Shown piece by piece: positions 7,305 to 15,732 of a DNA stretch of 64,000 nt. The stretch is from positions 11,301 to 75,300 of the forward strand of contig JAHHRU010000012.1 of the NCBI GenBank assembly GCA_020025635.1. The letters run 5' to 3'. The notes beneath the pieces were generated by a model. It made no database searches, was not told the DNA's origin, and worked only from the letters and a program-made list of their open reading frames with translations. Source of the stretch: Allofournierella sp. Its GTDB lineage: Bacteria; Bacillota; Clostridia; Oscillospirales; Ruminococcaceae. Numbering within the stretch: the stretch's first letter is position 1; every line of letters starts with the position of its first letter. The translations under genes and the position numbers were made by a program.

Positions 7305-8213
7305 TTATTTCAGGCCGTTTTCGCCGTCCCAGTGCTCAAAGTAGCCGGCAAGGGCCTGCTGCCAGGGGCGCATATCGTTGCCGCAGGTAACGGCCAGCAT
7401 CCGGTTTTCCAGGGCCGACCAGGCGGGCCGGGAAGCGGCTTCCGGGTGGGCGGCGGCGTATTCTTCGCTGGTGCAGGGCAGCACCTGGGCATCCACGCCG
7501 GAAAGGCGGATGATCTCTTTTGCAAAATCATACCAGCTGCAAACACCCTCGCCGGTGCAGTGATAAACGCCGTATTCGTGGCTCACCGCCAGCTTGAGCA
7601 GGTGGTGGGCCAGATCTTCGGCGTTGGTGGGGTTGCCCATCTGGTCGTTCACAACGGTGAGCCTGCCGAACTTTTTGCCGGCGTTCACCATGGTTTTTAC
7701 AAAGTTTCTGCCGTTGTAGCCATACAGCCAGGCGGTGCGCACAATGAAGTACCGGTGGCAGAAATCCCGCACATAGGCTTCGCCCAGGGCCTTGGTGCGG
7801 CCGTAGGCGCTGGCAGGGGCAATGGGCATGCTCTCATCCAGCGGGGTGTCACCCTCGCCGGAGAACACATAGTCGGTGGAAACATGGATGAGCCGGGCGT
7901 TGATGCGCTCGGCGGCCTGGGCCAGATTGGATGCGCCCAGTGCGTTCACCCGGAAGGCCGCATCGGTGTTGGATTCACAGCCGTCCACATTGGTGAAGGC
8001 CGCACAGCTGATGATGGTATCCGGCTGGTGGCGGCGCACAAAGGAAAGGGTCTCTTCCCGGTTGGTGATGTCCAGCTCTTCCACATCGGTGGGGATCACA
8101 ATGGCGTTTTTCAGGCGCTCCGGGATGGGGCCCAGGCTGCTGCCGCCCTCGCGAAGCTGGCGGCAGAGCTCGGTGCCAAGCTGGCCCTTTGCTCCGGTAA
8201 TAAGGATCTTCAT
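7305..8213 (-). CDS. rfbD: dTDP-4-dehydrorhamnose reductase
   Basis: A 302-residue reductase for the last step of dTDP-L-rhamnose synthesis, reducing dTDP-4-keto-L-rhamnose with NAD(P)H. MKILITGAKGQLG is the cofactor-binding start, STDYVFSG and YGRTK carry the catalytic Thr/Ser, Tyr and Lys. It lies between rmlA and rmlB with gaps of about 20 and 13 nt, so it is co-transcribed. The substrate needs prior 3,5-epimerisation by RmlC, for which no gene is present in this operon. Confidence 0.96.
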   Translation of the reverse strand: MKILITGAKGQLGTELCRQLREGGSSLGPIPERLKNAIVIPTDVEELDITNREETLSFVRRHQPDTIISCAAFTNVDGCESNTDAAFRVNALGASNLAQAAERINARLIHVSTDYVFSGEGDTPLDESMPIAPASAYGRTKALGEAYVRDFCHRYFIVRTAWLYGYNGRNFVKTMVNAGKKFGRLTVVNDQMGNPTNAEDLAHHLLKLAVSHEYGVYHCTGEGVCSWYDFAKEIIRLSGVDAQVLPCTSEEYAAAHPEAASRPAWSALENRMLAVTCGNDMRPWQQALAGYFEHWDGENGLK

Positions 8214-8234
8214 AAGGCGGATGCCTCCCCTGTT

Positions 8235-9122
8235 TTAGTATTTGATCTTAGCATCGGCCACCCGTTTCAGGTGCTCGCCGTAGGGGCTTTTGCCGTAGCG
8301 CTGGGCGCTTTCCAACAGCTTATCCCGGCTGATCCAGCCGTTTTTGTAGGCGATCTCCTCCGGTGCCGAGATCTTGATGCCCTGGCGCTTTTCCACCATG
8401 CGCACAAAATCGGCGGCGTCCACCAGGCTGTCCATCGTGCCGGTATCCAGCCAGGCAAAGCCCCGGCCCAGAAGCTGCACGTCCAGCCTGCCCTCTTCCA
8501 GATACATGGCGTTGAGGGTGGTGATCTCCAGTTCGCCCCGGGCGCTGGGCTTGACCTTTTCGGCCTGGGCGCTGACCCGGTTGTCGTAGAAATAAAGGCC
8601 GGTGATGGCGTAGTTGGATTTGGGCTCCTGGGGCTTTTCCTCCACGCTGATGACCTTGCCGTCTTCGTCAAATTCCACGATGCCGAACCGCTCGGGGTCA
8701 TTCACATAATAGCCGAACACGGTGGCACGGCCGTTTTTCTCGGCGTTCTGCACGGCGTTTCTCAAAATGCGGGAGAAGCCGTTGCCGTAGAAGATGTTGT
8801 CGCCCAGGATCATGGCACAGCAGTCATCGCCGATGAACTCTTTTCCCAAAAGGAAGGCCTGTGCCAGGCCGTCGGGGCTGGGCTGCACTTTGTATTGCAG
8901 ATGGATGCCGTACTGGCTGCCGTCCCCCAGCAGGTTCTCGAACCGGGGGGTATCCTCCGGGGTGGAGATGATGAGGATGTCCTGGATGCCGGCCAGCATC
9001 AGGGTGGAAAGCGGGTAATAGATCATGGGCTTGTCATAAACAGGCAGAAGCTGTTTGGAAGTGACCATGGTCAGCGGATAAAGGCGTGTACCGGCGCCGC
9101 CGGCCAGAATAATGCCTTTCAT
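8235..9122 (-). CDS. rfbA: Glucose-1-phosphate thymidylyltransferase
   Basis: A 295-residue nucleotidyltransferase that joins dTTP and glucose 1-phosphate to dTDP-glucose, the first step of the rhamnose pathway. Family signatures are near the N-terminus: MKGIILAGGAGTRL followed by KQLLPVYDKPMIYYPLS, and later the ILGDNIFYG metal-binding segment. The start at 9122 gives the usual MKGIILAGG beginning; an ATG three codons upstream (9131) sits only 2 nt from AAGGAG. RmlA enzymes are normally feedback-inhibited by dTDP-rhamnose, which is family knowledge. Confidence 0.96.
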   Translation of the reverse strand: MKGIILAGGAGTRLYPLTMVTSKQLLPVYDKPMIYYPLSTLMLAGIQDILIISTPEDTPRFENLLGDGSQYGIHLQYKVQPSPDGLAQAFLLGKEFIGDDCCAMILGDNIFYGNGFSRILRNAVQNAEKNGRATVFGYYVNDPERFGIVEFDEDGKVISVEEKPQEPKSNYAITGLYFYDNRVSAQAEKVKPSARGELEITTLNAMYLEEGRLDVQLLGRGFAWLDTGTMDSLVDAADFVRMVEKRQGIKISAPEEIAYKNGWISRDKLLESAQRYGKSPYGEHLKRVADAKIKY

Positions 9123-9209
9123 GGAATGCATCGCTCCTTTTTCGGCCTTTCAGGCCATTGATTGTTTGCGGCTTAACACAAAGCGGAGCCACTTCCGCAT
9201 AACACAAAT

Positions 9210-9974
9210 TCAGCAGAACCGAAAGCCCCATTTTCGAAAATAGCGGCCCATGCTTTTGAGCTGCTGCAAAAAGGGCTTCAGGCTTTTTTGGGGCGCCCGG
9301 TGCCACTCATGATAGGCGCAATACTGGGGCAGATAGAACACAAGCCCCTTCTGCCGCGCCTTCTGGGTGATGTCGGCATCCTCCACATACATGAAATATT
9401 TTTCATCAAAGCCGCCGATTTCCTTGTAAACATCGGTGCGCATGCAGAAAAAGCTGCCGGTGCAGAACTCAATGGGGGTTGGCAGGGAAAGGTCCTCGTC
9501 CAGCATGGCGTAGCGGTCACCGTATTTTTGAAGGCCCGGCACCCCCTGGCGGGCCAGAAGGCCCAGCACGGTGGGTTTGCGCTTGGGCAGCACCTGCACC
9601 TCGCCGCTGGGGAACAGCAGCCGGGGGGTCGCCATCACAGCGCCGGGATGCTCTCTGAGCCAGCCGGCCACCTGGCACAGCACGTTGCTGTCCACAAAGA
9701 TGTCCGGGTTCAGCACAAAGTGAAAATCGCTGGAAAGCAGCGGCAGGACCGTATTGTGGCCCTTGCCGAAACCAATGTTTTCGGGAAGGCGGATCACCTG
9801 TACGTTTTCCGGCCATGGATGCTCGGCCAAAACCCGGCCCGCCCCGTCGGGGCTTGCGTTATCGACCAGATAGAGGGTAAGATCGCAGTCTGCGGTTTGC
9901 TTCAAAACCGACTCAGCGGCACGGATCACTTCCTCTGCGCCGTTATAAACCACGATGGCCGCACTGATTTTCAT
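9210..9974 (-). CDS. Glycosyltransferase family 2 protein, rhamnosyltransferase-like
   Basis: A 254-residue GT-A fold glycosyltransferase. The N-terminus MKISAAIVVYNG starts the nucleotide-binding fold; VDNASPDG, NIGFGKGHN and LNPDIFV are arranged as in rhamnosyl- or N-acetylglucosamine-rhamnosyl transferases (WbbL/RfbF type), with the acidic metal motif in LNPD; GGFDEKYFMYVEDADI is the acceptor-side signature. No membrane helix is evident, so it acts at the inner face of the membrane. It is the first gene of the rml operon, which supports a rhamnosyl donor. The ATG at 9974 has AGGAGG 10 nt upstream. Confidence 0.9.
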   Translation of the reverse strand: MKISAAIVVYNGAEEVIRAAESVLKQTADCDLTLYLVDNASPDGAGRVLAEHPWPENVQVIRLPENIGFGKGHNTVLPLLSSDFHFVLNPDIFVDSNVLCQVAGWLREHPGAVMATPRLLFPSGEVQVLPKRKPTVLGLLARQGVPGLQKYGDRYAMLDEDLSLPTPIEFCTGSFFCMRTDVYKEIGGFDEKYFMYVEDADITQKARQKGLVFYLPQYCAYHEWHRAPQKSLKPFLQQLKSMGRYFRKWGFRFC

Positions 9975-10010
9975 GGATGTGCTTCCTCCTGCATACAGAT
10001 AGTCGAATAT

Positions 10011-10039
10011 AGTATACCACAGGAACACCGATCATGCAA
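10011..10039 (-). promoter_or_regulatory. Promoter of the GT2-rmlADB operon
   Basis: TTGCAT (10039-10034) and TATACT (10016-10011) with a 17-nt spacer on the minus strand, 37 nt before the glycosyltransferase start. Confidence 0.7.
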
Positions 10040-10092
10040 CGAATGCCCTTCAGGGCAAAGCCTTATTTTACGGCTTTTCCGGTTTATTTCAC

Positions 10093-10129
10093 AAAAAAGG
10101 CACTGCCCTGAAAACGGCAGTGCCTTTTA
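10093..10129 (-). terminator. Terminator of the sigma/anti-sigma operon
   Basis: AAGGCACTGCC...GGCAGTGCCTT stem with a following T run on the minus strand, directly after the anti-sigma stop. Confidence 0.88.
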
Positions 10130-10133
10130 TTTT

Positions 10134-11330
10134 TCAGCCGGCGGGCTGGGCGTAAACGGTGTAAACAAGGGGGTCTGCCAGCAGTTTTTCCAGCTGGGCC
10201 TTGCGGGCATACACGGTGAAGCCGTAGATGCGAAGGCCCTGCTCTTCCACCCCGGCCCGGATGAGGGAAAGCACCTCGGGGGTGGGTGTTTGGCCCGGGG
10301 CCAGCATCCGGGCAAGCTCCGGGTTTTCCAGCTGGTAATCCAAAAGGCTCAAAAAATGGCGGCGCATCTGGGCCTCAGCGCCCCGGTCGGGCGGGTTTTT
10401 CAGCGAAAGGATGCTCAAGTAAGGGTATTTTTCCGGCTCATAATCCCGGCAGAAGCCGGATGCCCGGATGAGAAAGCCAATGTTTTCGGTGAGGCCCACA
10501 CCGTCCGCTTCGGTGTAAACGGCGCACCAGGCATCCCCCTCGGAAGGCTCGTTTTGCTCATACCAGCGGTAGAACTCCTCATAGTCCATCACATTCTGAA
10601 GGGACACAAAGCCCAGATAGTACCGGTCCTCTTCCAACGTTTCCAGCTGCCGGGCCGCATCCGCCGGGCCGCCCCAGGGGCTCACCCAGCGCCCAGCCTC
10701 CACATCCCAAAGGCCGTTTGTGTGCTCGATATTTTCCGGCAGTGTAAACACATTGGACGCCGGCACCTTGAGGGTATCGGTATCATACAGGGTGAGCTTT
10801 CCCCGCACCAGGCGGCCGTTCACCGTCTGACGGCGGCCGTCCATGGCGGCCATCTGGGGAATGGAGACGGCATACCGGCCAAAGCCCTCGCCCTCGGCAT
10901 ACACCGTATCCCGGAAGGCCCCCGGCAGAAACAGCTCGGAAAAAACCGCCAGATCCATGCTCATGCGCGGGATGCTGAGCTGCTCATTTTCCGGGTTTTT
11001 CGCCACCACATCGTCCGGCTGGTAGTAAAACTCGTCCACGATGCCCGGCAAAAGCAGGGCTCCTGCCGTTACCAGCGCCAGCACCGCCGCGCCCACCGCC
11101 AGCGCCATGCGAGTGAGGGTGCGGCGCACCGCCTTTTGAATGGCTTTGAGCTGGGCATCGTTCTCCGGGTCCGGGGGCGGCGTCTCCCCTTCAAAGCCGC
11201 CGAACTCACTCTCTTCAAACAGATATTCCGAAATGGCATCCTGTTTTTCGATCTCTTTTTCCAGCTGTTCCTTTTCGGGGCCTTCCAGCTTTCCGGTTTT
11301 ATAAAGCTTCAGCAGTTCACGGTATGTCAT
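10134..11330 (-). CDS. Anti-sigma factor with sigma-regulator N- and C-terminal domains
   Basis: A 398-residue protein. Residues 1-60 form a cytoplasmic, acidic helical region suited to binding the partner sigma factor; a membrane helix follows at about 75-97 (MALAVGAAVLALVTAGALLL); the remaining 300 residues lie outside. The layout and the LLKLYKTGKL opening match the Sigma_reg_N/Sigma_reg_C anti-sigma type seen in Firmicutes. It overlaps the ECF sigma gene by 14 nt, which couples their translation and supports the role. It would hold the sigma factor at the membrane until an envelope signal is sensed by the outer domain. The signal and the regulon are not visible here. Confidence 0.85.
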   Translation of the reverse strand: MTYRELLKLYKTGKLEGPEKEQLEKEIEKQDAISEYLFEESEFGGFEGETPPPDPENDAQLKAIQKAVRRTLTRMALAVGAAVLALVTAGALLLPGIVDEFYYQPDDVVAKNPENEQLSIPRMSMDLAVFSELFLPGAFRDTVYAEGEGFGRYAVSIPQMAAMDGRRQTVNGRLVRGKLTLYDTDTLKVPASNVFTLPENIEHTNGLWDVEAGRWVSPWGGPADAARQLETLEEDRYYLGFVSLQNVMDYEEFYRWYEQNEPSEGDAWCAVYTEADGVGLTENIGFLIRASGFCRDYEPEKYPYLSILSLKNPPDRGAEAQMRRHFLSLLDYQLENPELARMLAPGQTPTPEVLSLIRAGVEEQGLRIYGFTVYARKAQLEKLLADPLVYTVYAQPAG

Positions 11331-11808
11331 AGCCCTGCGCCTCCATTCGCTGTTTCAGTTCTTTTCTGGCCCGGCTGGCCAGCACCCGGGCATGATCCGG
11401 GCGGATGCCCAGCACTCCGGCGATCTCCTTTTGGGAAAGCCCGGCAAAATACCGGAGCAGCAGCACCTCCCGCCCCCGCTCTTCCATTTGGGAAAGCGCC
11501 CGGTACAGGGCCCTGCGCTGTTCCTCCAAAAAAAGCGTCTCCTCCGGGCCGGGGCCGGGCTGCTGCGGCGGCTCGCTGGGCACAAGGCGGGCGTTTTTGC
11601 GCTGATGGTCCACCCACAGATTGTGGGCCACCCGGTAAAGCCAGGCCCGCACATTGGGGTGGCCCGGCGGCAGAGAGAGGAAGGCCTTCAAAAAGGTTTC
11701 CTGCATAAGATCCTCAGCGGCGGCCCTGCTTTTGCACAGCGAAAGCAGGTACAGCCCCAGCTCCCGGTGGTACTGCCTGTAAAGAGCCTCCAGGATGGCA
11801 GTTTCCAT
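11317..11808 (-). CDS. RNA polymerase ECF-type sigma factor
   Basis: A 163-residue sigma-70 family protein with only regions 2 and 4. Region 2 is about residues 8-75 (LGLYLLSLCKSRAAAEDLMQ, RVAHNLWVDHQRK); region 4 is about 100-155, with RYFAGLSQKEIAGVLGI as the helix-turn-helix for the -35 element. The start at 11808 is the METAILEAL codon with GGAGG just upstream. A TTGCGT-16-TATTAT promoter on the minus strand lies about 35 nt before the start. The gene is followed by, and overlaps, its probable anti-sigma factor. Target promoters are unknown. Confidence 0.92.
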   Translation of the reverse strand: METAILEALYRQYHRELGLYLLSLCKSRAAAEDLMQETFLKAFLSLPPGHPNVRAWLYRVAHNLWVDHQRKNARLVPSEPPQQPGPGPEETLFLEEQRRALYRALSQMEERGREVLLLRYFAGLSQKEIAGVLGIRPDHARVLASRARKELKQRMEAQGYDIP

Positions 11809-11870
11809 TCCCCTCCCCCCTTTCCTACCCATAATACGATTCAAAGGCCGAAACGCAACAGCTTTGAAAC

Positions 11871-11915
11871 AAAAAAATCGGCAGCACCCGGAAAAACCGG
11901 ATGCTGCCGATAAAA
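11871..11915 (-). terminator. Terminator of pnp
   Basis: TCGGCAGCATCCGG...CCGGGTGCTGCCGA stem followed by a seven-T run on the minus strand. Confidence 0.9.
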
Positions 11916-11952
11916 TTCATCTGATTTTTGAACCGGGCAGAAGCGGTTTTGC

Positions 11953-14091
11953 TTACTGCTGGTTCTTCTTTGCCTCGATGGCAGCCAGAGCGTCCTTGCG
12001 GCTCAGGTTGATGCGGCCCTGCTGGTCGATCTCGGTGACCATAACGATCAGCTCGTCGCCCACAGCAACCACGTCCTCCACACGCTCAACACGCTTTGCG
12101 TCCAGCTTGGAGATGTGGACCAGGCCTTCCTTGCCGGGAGCGATCTCAACAAAGGCACCGAAGTTCATCAGACGGGTCACACGGCCCTTGTAGATGGCAC
12201 CCACCTCGGGGTCCTCCACGATGGTCTTGATGGTGCGGATCGCACGGTCGGCATCCTCGGCATCGATGGCGGAAACAAAGACGTGACCGTCCTCTTCCAC
12301 GTCGATCTTGCAGTTGCAGGTGGCGCAGATGTCCTGAATGACCTTGCCGCCCTTGCCGATGACGTCCTTGATCTTGTCCACAGGGATCATCATGGACAGC
12401 ATCTTGGGAGCGTACTTGGACAGCTGAGCGCGGGGAGCGGGCAGCACAGGCAGCATGATCTCGTCCAGGATGAACTCACGGCCCTTGCGGCACTTCTCGA
12501 AGGCTTCCTCGATGATCTCGTAGGTCAGGCCGTCGATCTTGATGTCCATCTGGATGGCGGTGATGCCCTTGTGAGTACCGCCCACCTTAAAGTCCATATC
12601 GCCGTGGAAGTCCTCAACGCCCTGGATGTCCAGCATGGTCATCCAGCGCTCGCCCTCGGTGATCAGGCCGCAGGAGATGCCGGCAACGGGAGCCTTGATG
12701 GGCACGCCTGCATCCATCAGGGCCAGAGTGCTGCCGCAGATGGAAGCCTGGCTGGTGGAGCCGTTGGAGGACAGCACCTCGCTCACCAGACGGATGGTGT
12801 AGGGGAACTCCTCCAGAGAGGGCAGAACGGGAACCAGAGCACGCTCGGCCAGAGCGCCGTGGCCGATCTCACGGCGGCCGGGGCTGCGGGGAGCACGGGC
12901 CTCGCCCACGGAGTACGGCGGGAAGTTGTAGTGGTGCAGATAACGCTTATACTGCTCGGTGGACAGATCGTCCATCAGCTGATTGTCCTTGGTGGAGCCC
13001 AGGGTCGCAATGGTGAGCACCTGGGTCTGGCCGCGGGTGAACATACCGGAGCCGTGCACACGGGGCAGCAGGCCGACCTCTGCGTTCAGGGGGCGGATCT
13101 CATTGATGCCGCGGCCGTCCACACGCTTGCCCTCGTCCAGCAGCCAGCGGCGCACCACGAACTTCTGCATCTTGTACATCAGCTCTTCAATGGCGGCATC
13201 GCCCCACTGCTCGGCGTACTTCTCTTCCAGCTTTTCCCGGATGGGCAGCAGGCGGGCATCCCGCACGTTCTTGTCATCGGTGTCCATGGCAGCCTTGAAG
13301 TCATCCAGGAACTCGGCCTTCACGGCCTCCAGCAGATCGTGGTCGATCTCCATATCCTGGAACTCACGCTTGGGCTTGCCGATCTCGGCAACGATGCCGT
13401 CGATGAATTCGATGATCTTCTTGATCTCGGTGTGGGCTGCCTTGATGGCATCCAGCATGGTGACCTCGTCCACCTCGTTTGCGCCGGCCTCGATCATAAC
13501 GATCTTGCCGCGGGTGGCAGCAACGGTCAGCTGCAGATCGCTCACCTCACGCTGCTCCAGGGTGGGGTTCACAACCAGCTTGCCGTCCACCAGGCCCATG
13601 AACACGCCGCCGATGGGGCCTGCCCAGGGGATGTCGGAGATGGACAGAGCGATGGAGGTGCCGATCATGCCGGTGATCTCAGGGCTGCAGTCCTGATCCA
13701 CGCTCATAACGGTCATGGTAACGCAGACGTCGTTGCGCATGGTCTTGGGGAACAGCGGGCGGATGGGACGGTCCACAACGCGGCTGGTCAGGATGGCCTT
13801 TTCGCCGGGACGGCCCTCACGGCGCATGAAGCTGCCGGGGATGCGGCCCACAGCGTAGAGCTTCTCTTCAAAGTCAACACTGAGGGGGAAGAAATCGATG
13901 CCGTCACGGGGCTTATCGCTCATGGTGACGTTGCACAGAACGGCGGTCTCGCCGTAGCGCACCAGGCAGCTGCCGTTGGACAGACCGCACATTTTGCCGG
14001 TCTCAACGATTAGCGGGCGGCCGGCCAGTTCCATCTGGAAGGTTTTGAAATTGGGGAAAGTTTCATGCTTCGAAGCAAATTCCAAAGCCAT
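11953..14091 (-). CDS. pnp: Polyribonucleotide nucleotidyltransferase (PNPase)
   Basis: A 712-residue phosphorolytic 3'-5' exoribonuclease. Two RNase PH-like domains with an intervening helical domain fill about residues 1-545; a KH domain with VIGKGGKVI follows at about 550-610, and an S1 domain (GAIYKGRVTRLMNFGAFVEI) at about 615-690. The phosphate-site serines in SNGSTSQASICGS are present. It trims and degrades mRNA in the cytoplasm. The ATG at 14091 has AGGAGG 7 nt upstream, and the 25-codon in-frame extension before it has none. It follows rpsO in the standard order; the rpsO terminator between them makes partial read-through or a processed leader likely, as in other bacteria where PNPase controls its own leader. 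Confidence 0.97.
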   Translation of the reverse strand: MALEFASKHETFPNFKTFQMELAGRPLIVETGKMCGLSNGSCLVRYGETAVLCNVTMSDKPRDGIDFFPLSVDFEEKLYAVGRIPGSFMRREGRPGEKAILTSRVVDRPIRPLFPKTMRNDVCVTMTVMSVDQDCSPEITGMIGTSIALSISDIPWAGPIGGVFMGLVDGKLVVNPTLEQREVSDLQLTVAATRGKIVMIEAGANEVDEVTMLDAIKAAHTEIKKIIEFIDGIVAEIGKPKREFQDMEIDHDLLEAVKAEFLDDFKAAMDTDDKNVRDARLLPIREKLEEKYAEQWGDAAIEELMYKMQKFVVRRWLLDEGKRVDGRGINEIRPLNAEVGLLPRVHGSGMFTRGQTQVLTIATLGSTKDNQLMDDLSTEQYKRYLHHYNFPPYSVGEARAPRSPGRREIGHGALAERALVPVLPSLEEFPYTIRLVSEVLSSNGSTSQASICGSTLALMDAGVPIKAPVAGISCGLITEGERWMTMLDIQGVEDFHGDMDFKVGGTHKGITAIQMDIKIDGLTYEIIEEAFEKCRKGREFILDEIMLPVLPAPRAQLSKYAPKMLSMMIPVDKIKDVIGKGGKVIQDICATCNCKIDVEEDGHVFVSAIDAEDADRAIRTIKTIVEDPEVGAIYKGRVTRLMNFGAFVEIAPGKEGLVHISKLDAKRVERVEDVVAVGDELIVMVTEIDQQGRINLSRKDALAAIEAKKNQQ

Positions 14092-14234
14092 TTTGTTACC
14101 TCCTAAAATTGGTTTTGGGGGTCCATCCATGGCTTTAGCAATAAATCCAACGCTCTCACCCGCCAAAGCGGTGTGAAAGCCCTCGATTTACCGCTAAATC
14201 ACGGTAGGCACCCAGCTTAAAAAATTTAAGATAA

Positions 14235-14268
14235 AAGGCAGGCGGCCCAAAACGGCCCGCCCGCCTTC
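14235..14268 (-). terminator. Attenuating hairpin/terminator between rpsO and pnp
   Basis: GGCGGGCGGGCC-GTTTT-GGGCCGCCTGCC stem followed by TTTTATCTT on the minus strand. Because pnp has no obvious promoter of its own, this may be a leaky terminator that sets the rpsO:pnp ratio. Confidence 0.75.
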
Positions 14269-14278
14269 TATTACAAAA

Positions 14279-14536
14279 TTACTTACGCAGGCCGAGCTTT
14301 GCGATCAGGGCACGATAACGCTCGATGTCCTTCTTCTGCAGGTAAGCCAGCAGGTTGCGGCGGCGGCCAACCATCTTCAGCAGGCCGCGGCGGCTGTGAT
14401 GATCGTTGGGGTTTGCCTTCAGGTGCTCGGTCAGGTGATTGATGCGGGCGGTCAGCAGGGAAACCTGAACCTCGGGGGAACCGGTGTCCTTCTCGTGAAC
14501 GCGGGCAGACTCGATGATAACATTCTTCTGTTCCAT
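14279..14536 (-). CDS. rpsO: 30S ribosomal protein S15
   Basis: An 85-residue ribosomal protein, close to the usual 88-89. The TGSPEVQVSLLTARI segment and the basic HHSRRGLLKMVGRRRNLLAYL stretch are the 16S rRNA helix-contacting parts of S15. The start is the ATG at 14536 with GAGGT 8 nt upstream; the 30 in-frame codons before it lack a site and family similarity. It lies between the nusA operon and pnp and has its own promoter and structured leader. Confidence 0.97.
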   Translation of the reverse strand: MEQKNVIIESARVHEKDTGSPEVQVSLLTARINHLTEHLKANPNDHHSRRGLLKMVGRRRNLLAYLQKKDIERYRALIAKLGLRK

Positions 14537-14638
14537 TGTGAAATACCTCATTTCTAATATTTGCCAATGACTAGGCACGGGGCAGCTGAGGCGCGTGTTG
14601 CACGCATACGCCCTGTACCGGGCCACGGTAGCCTGTAT
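14537..14638 (-). promoter_or_regulatory. Structured 5' leader of rpsO, candidate S15 autoregulatory RNA
   Basis: The roughly 100-nt leader between the promoter and the rpsO start folds into at least one strong hairpin (GGCG...GCGTG-CAA-CACGCGCC) and has further pairable GC blocks (GGCCCGG, GCCCCGTGCC). Several bacteria repress rpsO translation when S15 binds a leader mimicking its rRNA site. The leader's length and structure fit, but the homology to a known class was not tested. Confidence 0.45.
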
Positions 14639-14667
14639 ATTATACCATACCCCGCTTTTGAATACAA
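14639..14667 (-). promoter_or_regulatory. Promoter of rpsO(-pnp)
   Basis: TTGTAT (14667-14662) and TATAAT (14644-14639) with a 17-nt spacer on the minus strand. Confidence 0.75.
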
Positions 14668-14770
14668 GTGGAACTTTCGCCCTGTTTTGCGGGGCGGGGC
14701 TGTGCTTTCTGCCCGATAACCGGGCGTTTTTTCAGCACATTTCAAAATTCGGGCCGGGGCACAAAGGAGT

Positions 14771-15700
14771 TTATGCCCTGCCTTGTGACCTATGGTAGGC
14801 GATCGATTTTTCGGCGGCATTCTGCACGCAGCCGATCAGCCCATCCAGGTTTTCGAATTTCTGGGTAGGGGCAAGATACTCATAAAACCGCACCTGGGGG
14901 CATTCGCCGTAAAGGTCGCCCTCATACCGGGCAATGAAGGTTTCGCAGGTAAGGATGCTGCCGTCACGGTTCACCGTGGGGCGGCTGCCAAAGCCGGTTG
15001 CCGAGGGCAGCCAAAGGCCCGGGGCCACCATTGCAAGGGTGATGTACACGCCCTCTTTGGGGGTGGCATAGCCTGCGGGGAACACCTGGTTGATGGTGGG
15101 GATGCCCAGCGTTTTGCCAAGCCCCTGCCCGTGCTGCACCGAAAACTCGATCTGGTAGGGCCGGCCCAGCATGGCATTCACCGAAGGGATATCCCCTGCC
15201 GCCAGCGCCGCACGGATGCGGGTGGAGCTGACAGGCGCATTCCGCCAGATGGTCATGGGCACCTCGAACACCCGGATGCCCAGCGGGCCGCACAGCTCTT
15301 TGAGCAGTGCCACGTCCCCCGCCGCCTTTTTGCCAAAGGTGAAGTTGGAGCCGCAGAACACGGCCTTTGCCCGGCAGAGCCCGGCCAGCACCTTGTGCAC
15401 GAAATCCTCCGGCTCAAGGCCGCAGAACTCTTCAAAGGGCGGGGCCAGATAATGCTCGGCGCCCAAAGCTTCGATCTCCCGGCGCTTGCTTTCCTCGGTG
15501 CAGATGCGCCCGCCCTTGATGGCGTTTTTAAGGGGCAGCTCAAAGGTGAACACCGCCGGCTCCAGACCCTGCTGCCGGGCATAGCCCACGGCGGCATCGA
15601 TCACCGCCCGGTGGCCGATGTGCACCCCATCGAAAAAGCCCAGCGCAATGCTGGTGCTTTTTTCGCCCCGAAGGGCGGTGAGCGCATTGTAAACCTGCAT
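14771..15700 (-). CDS. ribF: Bifunctional riboflavin kinase/FAD synthetase
   Basis: A 309-residue enzyme that phosphorylates riboflavin to FMN and adenylylates FMN to FAD. The N-terminal nucleotidyltransferase domain shows IALGFFDGVHIGHRAVI (the xHxGH-type motif) and SSTRIRAAL near residue 155; the C-terminal kinase domain shows LGKTLGIPTINQ and GVY. The start used is the ATG at 15700 with GGAG 8 nt upstream, matching the family's usual short lead before the FFDGVH motif. A GTG at 15736 overlapping the truB stop (GTGA) is the alternative and would add 12 residues. It closes the nusA operon after truB, a common Firmicute order. Confidence 0.95.
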   Translation of the reverse strand: MQVYNALTALRGEKSTSIALGFFDGVHIGHRAVIDAAVGYARQQGLEPAVFTFELPLKNAIKGGRICTEESKRREIEALGAEHYLAPPFEEFCGLEPEDFVHKVLAGLCRAKAVFCGSNFTFGKKAAGDVALLKELCGPLGIRVFEVPMTIWRNAPVSSTRIRAALAAGDIPSVNAMLGRPYQIEFSVQHGQGLGKTLGIPTINQVFPAGYATPKEGVYITLAMVAPGLWLPSATGFGSRPTVNRDGSILTCETFIARYEGDLYGECPQVRFYEYLAPTQKFENLDGLIGCVQNAAEKSIAYHRSQGRA

Positions 15701-15732
15701 AGCGGGATCTCCGTATTTTTCCATAGGGCTTT

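Noticed and set aside
7245..9161. 638-codon open frame on the plus strand opposite the rml genes
   Set aside because: It lies entirely antisense to rmlA, rmlD and the 5' end of rmlB and reflects GC-rich third positions; no family pattern or ribosome-binding site. The same reasoning removes the long antisense frames at 9288-11708, 12115-14013, 18522-20573, 20611-22440 and 43686-45314.
14711..14732. Terminator-like GCCCG/CGGGC stem with T run on the plus strand
   Set aside because: There is no plus-strand gene to terminate, and on the minus strand after ribF the T run is on the wrong side. The stem is only 5 bp.
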